5,708 nt of DNA, taken from contig CAMVGI010000099.1 in assembly GCA_947166955.1 (NCBI GenBank), forward strand, positions 1 through 5,708, read 5' to 3'. Source of the DNA: an uncultured Clostridia bacterium. Lineage in GTDB: Bacteria > Bacillota_A > Clostridia > Oscillospirales > Oscillospiraceae. The position numbers and the translations under genes are program-made. This document shows, piece by piece, positions 1-5,708 of this stretch. The notes under the pieces are model-generated. The model saw nothing but the letters and a program-made list of their open reading frames with translations. It was not told where the DNA came from and made no database searches. Within the stretch, counting starts at the first letter, position 1; each line of letters begins with the position of its first letter.

Positions 1-326
1 GCAAGGCGGGCGACACGCAGACGCTCGACGCGGGACTCGGCGGACTGCTCTCGCGTTACCGCGAACTGGGCAAGCGCCTCGCGCCGATCGTGGAGCCGGA
101 TCGTCCGTCGGAGGAGACGCTCCCGCCGATCTCGGAGACCCAACTCAAGGAAACCTACCGCATGATCCGCTCGCTGCTGGACGATTTCGAATACGACCGC
201 GCGGCGGGCATGATCGACTCCCTGTGCTCGTACCGCCTGCCGGACGACGAGCGCGCGCGCTGCGAGAGCATGAAGCGCGCGGCCGAAAACATCGATTGGG
301 ACGAGATCGGCGATCTGCTGCCGTGA
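1..326 (+). CDS. C-terminal end of a probable signalling protein (HPt-containing hybrid kinase or similar), partial
   Basis: The reading frame is open from the first complete codon at base 3 to a TGA at 324-326, giving 107 residues. It has no in-frame stop at the left edge, so the gene starts outside the window; the internal GTG at 90 is unlikely to be the true start. The visible part is helical and charged. A first helix (residues about 12-29, LLSRYRELGKRLAPI) resembles the last helix of a histidine phosphotransfer domain. A second helical block (about 46-107) contains LLDDFEYDRAAGMID, SYRLPDDE and NIDWDEIGDLL. This block recalls the tails that follow the HPt domain in many clostridial hybrid sensor kinases, where paired 'FDYD' and 'DWD' helices recur. 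The phosphorylatable His, if present, lies upstream and cannot be seen. The gene ends 36 bases before the EAL gene with no terminator between them, so the two are probably co-transcribed. The family call is by recollection of pattern and moderate at best; that this is a real coding 3' end is much surer. Confidence 0.6.
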   Translation, partial: KAGDTQTLDAGLGGLLSRYRELGKRLAPIVEPDRPSEETLPPISETQLKETYRMIRSLLDDFEYDRAAGMIDSLCSYRLPDDERARCESMKRAAENIDWDEIGDLLP

Positions 327-362
327 GGCAGCTTCTTCCCCGACGCGTAAAAGGAGGCCGAC

Positions 363-2252
363 ATGTGGAATTACAGTTACGTGATCCCCAGCTTTCTCGT
401 CATGCTGGTGCTGCTCACGCACTATTTTATGACGCCGCGGCTGAACACCAAGCTCAACCGCTCGTTTCTCTCCATCATTGTCGCCGATTTCCTGACGCTG
501 CTCGCCGACCTCGTCGCCACCCGCGCGGATGAACTGTACCGCACGTTTTCCGTTCCGCCGCTCTATCTCCTCAACCTCGCGTTTTTCGTCTGTTATCTGG
601 CGCGCGCGTTCCTGTTCTTCCGCTTCACGCTGGACGTGCTGCGTTCTCAGGGCGTCCGCCTCCCCCGCAGGCCGGTGCTGCACCTCGGCGTGTTCCTTCT
701 CTCCGAGGCGGTCGTGCTTTCGAGCGTCTTCACCGGCGCGGTGTTTCACATCGACGGCGTCATCGGCTATCAGCGCGGGCCGCTCTATCTCGTCGTCTAC
801 GTCTGCTGGCTCTATTACATCGCGCTCGCGGTGTATCTGCTGGACAAGCACTCCGCGCGCATCGACCGCTTCTCCTACGTCGGCGCGCTGAGCTACAACA
901 TCGTGCTGTTCATCGGAAACTTCGTCCGCATCATGATGCCGCGCCTCCTTATCATGAGCACGTTCTGCCAGTTGGCGCTGCTGATCATCTACCTCGCGTT
1001 TGAAAATCCCGACCTCTACCTTGCCAACCGGCGCATCGCCTTCAGCATGCGCGCGTTCCGCGCGGAAATGAACGACTGCGTCGGAAACCGTCCCTATCGC
1101 GTGCTGGCCTTCGTCATTCAGGACTACGTCGACACCCGCGAGCTTTACGGCGGGCTGCAGATGGATCGCGGCGTGGATATGATCGCGGCGTTCCTGACGC
1201 AGACCTATCCGGAATATCAGGTGTTCTACCTGCGCAACGGCTGCTTTGCCGTGCTGGGCGACGAGCATATGCCGTGGGAGAAGATGCGCGCCTACATCGC
1301 CAAACGGTTCCAATCTCCGTGGAAGGCCGCGGACGCGGAGCTGCACCTCGACGCCGCGTTCGTGCAGGTCGGCTCGGACGCGCAGATCGACAACGCCGAC
1401 AAGGCCGTCGACATCATCGTCGACGCGATGCGCTACGCCTCGACCGCCAAGGAGAGCCTGATCGACCTCGACCGCAACCATGAGCCGGACCATCAGGCCG
1501 ACGTCAAGCGCGCGCTGGAACAGGCGCTTGAAAACGACCGGCTGGAGATCTACCTCCAGCCGCTGGTCGACGGCAAAACGAGAAAGCCCGTCGGCGCGGA
1601 GGTGCTTACGCGCATTCGCGACGCGGACGGACGCATCATCCCGCCGAGCCTGTTCGTCCCTATCGCGGAGAAAAACGGCAAGGTCGGCCTCATGGGCGAG
1701 AAGACGATGGAGCAGGTCTGCCGTTTCCTGCGCGCGCACGACCTCGGCTCGATGGGGCTTTCGTGGGTCAATATCAACCTCTCTCCCATCCAGTGCATGC
1801 AGCGCGACCTGAGCGAGCGGTTCCTCGCCATTCTCTCCGCGAACGGCGTCTCGCCGGAGTCCGTCCGGCTGGAGATCGACGAGCGTGCGGTGGGCGGCTC
1901 CCCGCTGCTGGAGGAGCACATCCAAACGCTGCACGAAAGCGGTTTCCTTTTCTCGCTCGACAACTACGGCAGCGGTTTTTCGAGCCTCAGCCGCTTCAAG
2001 CGCTACCCCTTCGCCAACATCAAGCTCGGCATGGAGACCGTGCTGGACTACTACCACGATCAGGACCAGATGCTTCCCGACATCGTGCAGGCCTTCAAAA
2101 AGATGGGCTACACCGTCACGGCGGAGGGCGTGGAGTCGGAGGAGGTGGCGGAGGCCATGACCGCCATCGGCTGCGACTATTTGCAGGGCTTCTATTTCTC
2201 CAAGCCCCTGTCCACCGATGACTTCGTGCAAAAATACGCGCAAAACGCGTGA
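363..2252 (+). CDS. Membrane-anchored protein with degenerate GGDEF and EAL domains (c-di-GMP phosphodiesterase-like)
   Basis: This 629-residue protein starts at an ATG placed 5 bases after AAGGAGG (351-357). Residues about 5-213 hold some seven hydrophobic segments (near 6-23, 34-52, 66-88, 105-127, 140-160, 173-190, 194-213), a likely membrane sensing module. Residues about 240-370 fit a GGDEF fold, but the signature is RNGCF (291-295) and the metal-binding aspartates are absent, so it should not make c-di-GMP. Residues about 378-625 form an EAL domain, a family that hydrolyses c-di-GMP to pGpG with two metal ions. Visible catalytic positions are E413 (EVLTR), N472 (NLSPIQ), E504 (LEIDE), D533, K554, E588 (AEGVES) and Q608 (LQGF). 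The second Asp of the usual DDFGTG is N534 (LDNYGSG), and the usual D after IK is G556. Activity may therefore be weak or lost, leaving a c-di-GMP-binding or regulatory role. It follows the upstream signalling gene closely, suggesting one operon. Confidence 0.9.
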   Translation: MWNYSYVIPSFLVMLVLLTHYFMTPRLNTKLNRSFLSIIVADFLTLLADLVATRADELYRTFSVPPLYLLNLAFFVCYLARAFLFFRFTLDVLRSQGVRLPRRPVLHLGVFLLSEAVVLSSVFTGAVFHIDGVIGYQRGPLYLVVYVCWLYYIALAVYLLDKHSARIDRFSYVGALSYNIVLFIGNFVRIMMPRLLIMSTFCQLALLIIYLAFENPDLYLANRRIAFSMRAFRAEMNDCVGNRPYRVLAFVIQDYVDTRELYGGLQMDRGVDMIAAFLTQTYPEYQVFYLRNGCFAVLGDEHMPWEKMRAYIAKRFQSPWKAADAELHLDAAFVQVGSDAQIDNADKAVDIIVDAMRYASTAKESLIDLDRNHEPDHQADVKRALEQALENDRLEIYLQPLVDGKTRKPVGAEVLTRIRDADGRIIPPSLFVPIAEKNGKVGLMGEKTMEQVCRFLRAHDLGSMGLSWVNINLSPIQCMQRDLSERFLAILSANGVSPESVRLEIDERAVGGSPLLEEHIQTLHESGFLFSLDNYGSGFSSLSRFKRYPFANIKLGMETVLDYYHDQDQMLPDIVQAFKKMGYTVTAEGVESEEVAEAMTAIGCDYLQGFYFSKPLSTDDFVQKYAQNA

Positions 2253-2295
2253 GCGGCGGCTGTTTGCGGAGCAGGCTGCCGCACGGCTGTCGTCA

Positions 2296-2336
2296 AAAAA
2301 GCGAGCGGCGGGTATGGGACCCGCCGCTCGCTTTTT
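2296..2336. terminator. Strong intrinsic terminator, probably bidirectional
   Basis: A perfect inverted repeat of 18 bp (2296-2313 with 2319-2336) encloses a 5-base loop. The GC-rich core (GCGAGCGGCGGGT) is flanked by A6 on the left and T5 on the right, so a U tract follows the hairpin whichever strand is transcribed. It lies 43 bases after the stop of the EAL gene and 19 bases beyond the stop of the convergent small gene. It most likely ends both transcripts and insulates them from each other. Confidence 0.92.
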
Positions 2337-2355
2337 CGTCCGGAGGCTTTTTCCG

Positions 2356-2580
2356 TCACTCGCCCACGCCGCCGCGCAGCACCTTGCCGAGATTCCAAAC
2401 ATAGGCCGCCTTGCGCGCGGCCTCCGCGCGCTCGTCCGGCGTCGCGAACGAAAAATGCGCGGTCTGCGCGCCGCAGTCCATGCACATGGCGTACCAGCAC
2501 CAGCCGTTCTCCTCCTCCAGCAGGCCCGCGCCGCCGCAATAGGGGCAGTCCTGCAGGGGGTTCGCTTCGTAAATATCCAT
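2356..2580 (-). CDS. Small zinc-ribbon protein, Lar (restriction alleviation)-like
   Basis: This 74-residue protein has an ATG at 2580 and a ribosome binding site AGGAGA (complement of 2588-2593) 7 bases upstream. Two cysteine pairs, C12-P-Y-C15-G-G and C33-M-D-C36-G-A, form a four-cysteine zinc ribbon. They are followed by an Ala-rich helix and a WN motif (62-63). The order CPxCGG ... CxxCGA ... A..xWN is the hallmark of the Lar family, whose founding member on the Rac prophage modulates type I restriction. Here the residue after WN is Leu instead of the common Arg-type ending, and there is an extra Cys at 28. Many chromosomal Lar-like proteins have no demonstrated link to restriction, and no restriction or phage genes are visible nearby, so the function should be left open. 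It is transcribed alone, converging on the EAL gene and diverging from the MerR gene. Confidence 0.82.
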   Translation of the reverse strand: MDIYEANPLQDCPYCGGAGLLEEENGWCWYAMCMDCGAQTAHFSFATPDERAEAARKAAYVWNLGKVLRGGVGE

Positions 2581-2637
2581 GGTTTCTTCTCCTTTTCCGC
2601 CGCGGGGCGCGCCCTCCGGCGACTTTCAACGTCAATA

Positions 2638-2666
2638 AGCATACGCCCATCCGCCGGAAAATGCAA
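2638..2666 (-). promoter_or_regulatory. Possible promoter of the zinc-ribbon gene
   Basis: Read on the - strand, TTGCAT (complement of 2661-2666) and TATGCT (complement of 2638-2643) are separated by 17 bases, about 57 bases upstream of the start codon. The -10 matches consensus at four positions but the -35 at only three, so this is a weak call. Some promoter must lie in this divergent 177-base gap. Confidence 0.3.
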
Positions 2667-2682
2667 GCGCAACGCGCAGCAT

Positions 2683-2711
2683 TTGACTTTTCGGCGCGCA
2701 TGGGGTAAACT
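2683..2711 (+). promoter_or_regulatory. Sigma-70-type promoter of the MerR-family gene
   Basis: TTGACT (2683-2688) and TAAACT (2706-2711) are separated by the optimal 17 bases, matching consensus at five and four positions. The predicted start point falls near 2717-2719, inside the dyad that begins at 2707. A normal 17-bp spacer means this promoter should fire without an activator and be blocked when the dyad is occupied. Confidence 0.68.
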
Positions 2712-2731
2712 CTGTAGTTGATACAGAGTTT
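2707..2731. promoter_or_regulatory. Operator dyad at the MerR gene's own promoter
   Basis: This is a perfect 10-bp inverted repeat, AAACTCTGTA and TACAGAGTTT, with the 5-base spacer GTTGA. It overlaps most of the -10 element and covers the predicted transcription start, the position expected of an autorepression site. Its inner 8-bp arms are identical to those of the dyad at 3642-3662 upstream of the reductase, so one regulator, most simply the adjacent MerR protein, should bind both. Confidence 0.8.
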
Positions 2732-2757
2732 TACGGAGCTTTGATTGTGAGGGCGCC

Positions 2758-3552
2758 ATGAAGATCAACGAGCTTGCCAGCATCAGCCACGTCAATTCCG
2801 AGACGATCCGCATGTACCGGAACAAGGGGCTGCTCTTCCCGCGGCGGAACGAAAACGGCTACTTCGAGTACTCCGGAGACGATCTGCAAAACCTGCTCTA
2901 CATCCGCAAGCTGCGCGGGCTGAACCTCTCGCTGGGCACCATCGCCTACACCTACGACCACGAGGACGTGGACGACATCGTTTCGGGCTTTCAGCGGGAG
3001 TACGACAGTCTGAGCGCGCAGATCGAAGAGCTGTGCCGCCAGCGGTTCATGCTGCAGGTCACGCTGGAGCATTACCAATCCTACCGCGAGAACCTGCGGG
3101 GCGTCATGCCCGTGCCCGTGGCGGACGACCGCTGCGACATCCCGTTCGACGAGCCGCGCGCCAGACAGGCGCTCGACGAATGGCTGAACAACATCGACCT
3201 CTTTACGCAGGGACTGCGCATCCCCGAGGAGTATCTGCGCGCAAAAACGCTGCCGGAACGCGTGCCGGTGCGCCTCACGCTCGGCACTTACCTGCCCATT
3301 CTCGAAGCGCACGGCGTCGCGGTGCCGGAAAGCGCGATGCGCCTGCCCCGCGGGCTGTACCTCGCCGCCGTGGCGGAACGCAGGGGCGACGCCATCGACA
3401 GCCGTCCGCTGCGCGAGATCCTCGATTACGCCCGCGCCCATTCCTACACGCCCACGGGCGAATCGACCGCCTTTTTGTTCCGCGTCAGCCACACGCCGGA
3501 GGGCGCGGTGTTCACCTACCGCCTGCGCGTCCGCGTGGAGGAGAGCGCATAA
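2758..3552 (+). CDS. MerR-family transcriptional regulator with C-terminal ligand-binding domain
   Basis: This 264-residue protein begins at an ATG preceded by a weak, close ribosome binding site (GAGGG, 2749-2753, 4 bases away). That start places the winged helix-turn-helix exactly at the N-terminus, as usual for the family. Residues 1-65 show the MerR pattern: KINELASISHVNSETIRMY (2-20), the RNKGLLFPRR turn, GYFEYSGDDL (34-43) and IRKLRGLNLSLGTI (49-62). A helix from about 74 to 110 should form the antiparallel dimer coiled coil. The remaining ~150 residues (about 118-264) look like a GyrI/BmrR-type effector domain by their alternating strand-helix pattern (YLAAV ... REILDYARAHSY ... YRLRVRVEE), a tentative call. 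Only two scattered cysteines (93, 126) are present, arguing against a metal or redox sensor. The gene has its own promoter and terminator, and identical dyads at its own and the reductase promoter point to autorepression plus control of the reductase. Confidence 0.9.
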   Translation: MKINELASISHVNSETIRMYRNKGLLFPRRNENGYFEYSGDDLQNLLYIRKLRGLNLSLGTIAYTYDHEDVDDIVSGFQREYDSLSAQIEELCRQRFMLQVTLEHYQSYRENLRGVMPVPVADDRCDIPFDEPRARQALDEWLNNIDLFTQGLRIPEEYLRAKTLPERVPVRLTLGTYLPILEAHGVAVPESAMRLPRGLYLAAVAERRGDAIDSRPLREILDYARAHSYTPTGESTAFLFRVSHTPEGAVFTYRLRVRVEESA

Positions 3553-3567
3553 TGCACAAATCAAATC

Positions 3568-3606
3568 ACGGAGTTTGGGCAAAATGTTCAGACTCCGTCC
3601 TTTTTT
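3568..3606 (+). terminator. Intrinsic terminator after the MerR gene
   Basis: ACGGAGT (3568-3574) pairs with ACTCCGT (3592-3598). The stem continues inward with Watson-Crick and G-U pairs to a small loop near 3581-3585, giving up to 13 pairs. CC and then six T residues (3601-3606) follow. It sits 15 bases after the MerR stop codon and separates its transcript from the reductase promoter. Confidence 0.82.
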
Positions 3607-3638
3607 GTCGAAAAAGGCGCAAAAACCGAAAATCCCTC

Positions 3639-3669
3639 TTGACTCTGTATTGACTACAGAGTTTATTTT
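3639..3669 (+). promoter_or_regulatory. MerR-type activated promoter of the reductase gene (19-bp spacer)
   Basis: TTGACT (3639-3644) is the -35 and TATTTT (3664-3669) the best -10, with an over-long 19-base spacer between them. Most of the dyad at 3642-3662 fills this spacer and its left arm overlaps the -35. MerR-family activators characteristically work on such 19-20 bp spacers by distorting the DNA so that both elements face RNA polymerase. Alternative -10 choices nearby (TTTATT at 17, TTATTT at 18) are weaker. The start codon lies 67 bases downstream of the -10. Confidence 0.72.
3642..3662. promoter_or_regulatory. Operator dyad at the reductase promoter
   Basis: ACTCTGTA (3642-3649) and TACAGAGT (3655-3662) form a perfect 8-bp inverted repeat with the 5-base spacer TTGAC. 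Arm sequence and arm spacing match the dyad at 2707-2731. The left flank differs just where it must supply the TTGACT -35 element. The site lies between -35 and -10, the activation position for a MerR protein. Confidence 0.82.
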
Positions 3670-3685
3670 ATAGGCAGCGCAATAG

Positions 3686-3716
3686 GTTGAACGATCGCCC
3701 CTCGTCGGGCGACAAC
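3686..3716 (+). other. Hairpin in the 5' leader of the reductase mRNA
   Basis: TCGCCC (3695-3700) pairs with GGGCGA (3707-3712) around a 6-base loop. An outer GTTG (3686-3689) can pair with CAAC (3713-3716), leaving a 5-base bulge on the left. No U tract follows, so it is not a terminator. It lies near the predicted 5' end of the transcript and leaves the ribosome binding site free in an A-rich stretch, so it may stabilise the message. It is too short to be called a riboswitch. Confidence 0.4.
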
Positions 3717-3736
3717 AAAAAGAGAGGAGATTCCCC

Positions 3737-5708
3737 ATGAGTGAAAAGAAGATTTCCCGTCGCGAATTCCTGAAGGGCAGCGCTGCGTTTGCCGCCAGCA
3801 CCGCCATTCTCGGTCTGTCCGGCTGCGCCCAGCAGCCCGCCGCCGCGCCCGCGGCCGCGCCTGCCGCCGGCGGCATCTACACGCCCGGCACCTTCTCCGC
3901 CACGGCGGAGGGCATGGGCAAGGTCATCGTCAAGGCGACCTTTGACGCCAACTCCATCGTGAGCGTCGACCTCGACGTCTCCGGCGAGACCGAGGCCATC
4001 GGCCAGGCCGCCAAGGACGAGCTGATCAAGCAGGTCCTCGCCAAGCAGAGCGCCGAGATCGACGGCGTTTCCGGCGCGACCATCACCACCAACGCCGTGA
4101 AGACCGCCCTCAAGAGCTGCATCGCGCAGGCGAAGGGCGAGCCCATCGTTGCCGCGGGCGGCGCCGCGAAGGCCGCCGTGGAGTCCACGGGCTCCTATGT
4201 CCTGCCCGACATCACCGCCGAGGACGTCAACGCCTCCGCGGTCATCCTTGACCCCATCACCGACTTCGCCGAGACCGTCGACGTGGACGTCGTCGTCTGC
4301 GGCGCGGGCGCCGCGGGCGTCATCGCCGCCGTGCGCGCCGCCGAGCTGGGCGCGAAGGTCGCGGTGCTGCAAAAGGAGTCCGTCGCCGTCTCCCAGGGCA
4401 ACTGCTCCTCCGCCATCATCAAGGGCGGTTCCACCGAGGGCGGCCTCAAGAAGTGGCTGACCTTCGCCACCGCCGTCAACTGCTGGCGCAACAACCGCAA
4501 GCTGCTCGAAGCCTACATCGACCGCAGCGAGGAAGCCCTGCGCTTCGTTTGCGAAAAGGGCGGCATCACCGAGCAGACCGAGTGGAAGAACGAGAAGACC
4601 GGCGTGACCAAGTATCAGGACACCTCCACCGTCTACACCGGCGTGTGGCACGACGGCACGCAGTCCTATGACTTCGGCGAGGACAAGGTCGAGGTCTTTG
4701 CCCCGTGGTTCGGCCCCAAGCCCAACAACTACGGCAACCTCGTCTCCGGCATTCTCGACGACGCCATGGCCGCCAACAGCAACCTCAAGGCCTACTTCTC
4801 CACCCCCGTCGTCCAGCTCATCAAGGACGGCGACGCGGTCGTCGGCTGCGTCGGTCAGCGTGAGGACGGCAAGTTCATCAAGTTCAACGCCAAGTCCGTC
4901 ATCCTCGCCACGGGCGCGTATGAGAACAACGCCACGATGGTCCGCCGCTTCTGCCCGGACATCGAGAACTTCGACAAGAAGGTCTATCACCGCACCGGCG
5001 ACGGCAACATCCTTGCCATCTCCGCCGGCGGCGCGATGGAGCCCGTCGCCCACAGCCACGTCATGCACGACTTCGACGCGGGCCTCATGTGGGACGAGCC
5101 GCCCTATCTGATCCTCAACATGGCGGGCGAGCGTTTCGTCTGCGAGGACGTCGATATGGCGTACATCTCCAACGTTCTGCGCTGGCAGCCGGGCTTCAAG
5201 GGCGAGAACATGGACCCCGAGCACAAGGACACCGGCTCCGTCGGCTGGTACTGCCAGATCTACGACAGCGATTACATGAACTACGCCACCGGCCCCGTGC
5301 CCGAGGTCGTCATGGCGCGCTACCTCAAGGACGAGGATCCCAGCAAGCACGTCGGCGTGTTCCCCGAGCTGATCGACACCTTCCGTGCCGACACCATCGA
5401 GGAGCTGGCGCAGAAGCTCGGCCTGCCCGTCGAGGCGACCGTCGCTTCCGTCAAGCGCTACAATGAGCTGTGCGACAAGGGTGAGGACCTCGACTTCGGC
5501 AAGAAGCCCGAGTACCTGCACAAGTTCGATCACGCGCCGTTCTGGGGCACGCGCCGTCACATCCGCTGCTCCTCCATCACCGCGGGCGTCCTGTCCGACG
5601 AGTACGGCCGCGTCACCACCGAGGACGGCGAGGTCATTCCGGGCCTGTACGCCGTCGGCAACCTGGGCGGCCAGTTCTACGGCGCGCCCGACTATCCGTT
5701 CTTCCATC
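3737..5708 (+). CDS. Tat-exported flavinylated lipoprotein: FMN-binding domain fused to fumarate-reductase-like FAD domain, partial at 3' end
   Basis: The frame is open from ATG 3737 to the window edge (657 residues), with AGAGGAG (3723-3729) 7 bases upstream. The N-terminus has a twin-arginine motif (SRREFLKG, 7-14), a hydrophobic stretch and a lipobox LSGC with Cys30, then an Ala/Pro-rich tether (31-46). The protein should therefore be exported folded and lipid-anchored outside the membrane. Residues about 50-133 are an FMN-binding domain; DGVSGAT (109-115) is the motif whose Thr is covalently flavinylated by ApbE. From about 181 follows a FAD_binding_2 domain: CGAGAAG (188-194), ATGAY (391-395), TGDG (420-423), NMAGERF (461-467) and IPGLYAVGN (634-642). 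The same layout occurs in urocanate reductase and related anaerobic respiratory reductases, where electrons pass from FMN to FAD to an organic acceptor. Arg and His residues of fumarate reductases appear replaced (M474, S613, D652 by eye), so the substrate is unknown. Third positions are strongly C/G biased, suggesting high expression. Confidence 0.93.
   Translation, partial: MSEKKISRREFLKGSAAFAASTAILGLSGCAQQPAAAPAAAPAAGGIYTPGTFSATAEGMGKVIVKATFDANSIVSVDLDVSGETEAIGQAAKDELIKQVLAKQSAEIDGVSGATITTNAVKTALKSCIAQAKGEPIVAAGGAAKAAVESTGSYVLPDITAEDVNASAVILDPITDFAETVDVDVVVCGAGAAGVIAAVRAAELGAKVAVLQKESVAVSQGNCSSAIIKGGSTEGGLKKWLTFATAVNCWRNNRKLLEAYIDRSEEALRFVCEKGGITEQTEWKNEKTGVTKYQDTSTVYTGVWHDGTQSYDFGEDKVEVFAPWFGPKPNNYGNLVSGILDDAMAANSNLKAYFSTPVVQLIKDGDAVVGCVGQREDGKFIKFNAKSVILATGAYENNATMVRRFCPDIENFDKKVYHRTGDGNILAISAGGAMEPVAHSHVMHDFDAGLMWDEPPYLILNMAGERFVCEDVDMAYISNVLRWQPGFKGENMDPEHKDTGSVGWYCQIYDSDYMNYATGPVPEVVMARYLKDEDPSKHVGVFPELIDTFRADTIEELAQKLGLPVEATVASVKRYNELCDKGEDLDFGKKPEYLHKFDHAPFWGTRRHIRCSSITAGVLSDEYGRVTTEDGEVIPGLYAVGNLGGQFYGAPDYPFFH

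Noticed and set aside
2192..2721. Longer open frames on both strands overlapping the zinc-ribbon gene (2218-2721 +, 2192-2701 -)
   Set aside because: They cross the strong terminator hairpin and the divergent promoter region and have no recognisable domains, whereas the 74-residue frame has a ribosome binding site and a zinc ribbon.
3552..3653. Small 33-codon frame starting at the ATG that overlaps the MerR stop (TAATG)
   Set aside because: It reads straight through the intrinsic terminator and the reductase -35 and ends within the operator, lacks a good ribosome binding site and encodes a basic, motif-free peptide.
3650..3655. A second TTGACT as an alternative -35 for the reductase promoter
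   Set aside because: It lies in the dyad's central spacer and right arm, and no acceptable -10 occurs 16-19 bases downstream (the region is GGCAGC-like); the upstream TTGACT at 3639 gives the expected MerR spacing.
3686..3716. Leader hairpin as a transcription attenuator or riboswitch
   Set aside because: No U tract follows the stem, no alternative competing stem is visible and the leader is too short for a known riboswitch class.
2731..3876. Antisense open frame of about 381 codons across the MerR gene
   Set aside because: It runs opposite a recognisable MerR protein, spans its terminator and both operators, and shows no family motif; it is a composition artefact of high GC.
3668..5707. 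Antisense open frame of about 679 codons on the - strand across the reductase gene
   Set aside because: The + strand frame here encodes a clear Tat signal, FMN-binding and FAD domains. The antisense frame is low-complexity (Gly, Asp, Val, Ala, Leu) and open only because the true gene uses almost exclusively C- or G-ending codons.

Overview
The window comes from a high-GC bacterium, most likely a Bacillota of the class Clostridia (gut or similar anaerobic lineage). This is inference. It rests on strong AGGAGG-type ribosome binding sites, a multi-membrane-span degenerate GGDEF/EAL protein of a style common in Clostridia, a Tat-exported lipoprotein flavoreductase typical of anaerobes that respire small organic acids, and strong C/G third-position codon bias. 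No RNA gene, CRISPR array, insertion sequence or phage integration site is visible.

Region 1 (1-2340) holds a signalling pair on the + strand. The C-terminal end of a protein that looks like the tail of an HPt-containing hybrid sensor kinase or similar signalling protein is followed, 36 bases later, by a 629-residue membrane protein with about seven hydrophobic segments, a dead GGDEF-like domain and an EAL domain. The EAL domain keeps most metal and substrate residues but has Asn for the second Asp of the DDFG motif. A perfect 18-bp hairpin with A and T tracts on its flanks ends this unit. It probably also ends the small convergent gene beyond it.

Region 2 (2356-2580, - strand) is a 74-residue zinc-ribbon protein resembling the Lar (restriction alleviation) family.

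Region 3 (2683-5708, + strand) is the most informative part: a MerR-family regulator followed by a separately transcribed reductase gene that runs off the window. The reductase is a Tat-dependent lipoprotein with an N-terminal FMN-binding domain carrying the covalent flavinylation motif, fused to a FAD-dependent fumarate-reductase-like (FAD_binding_2) domain. This architecture is known from urocanate reductase and related extracytoplasmic respiratory reductases. By eye, the residues that bind and protonate fumarate are not conserved, so the substrate is unknown.

The two promoters of region 3 carry the same dyad, ACTCTGTA-N5-TACAGAGT. At the regulator's own promoter the dyad starts in the -10 element and covers the predicted start point, as expected for autorepression. 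At the reductase promoter it lies within a 19-bp spacer between -35 and -10, the classical layout for activation by MerR proteins. The inferred circuit is a small-molecule-sensing MerR protein that limits its own synthesis and switches on a dedicated respiratory reductase when an inducer, plausibly the reductase's substrate, is present.
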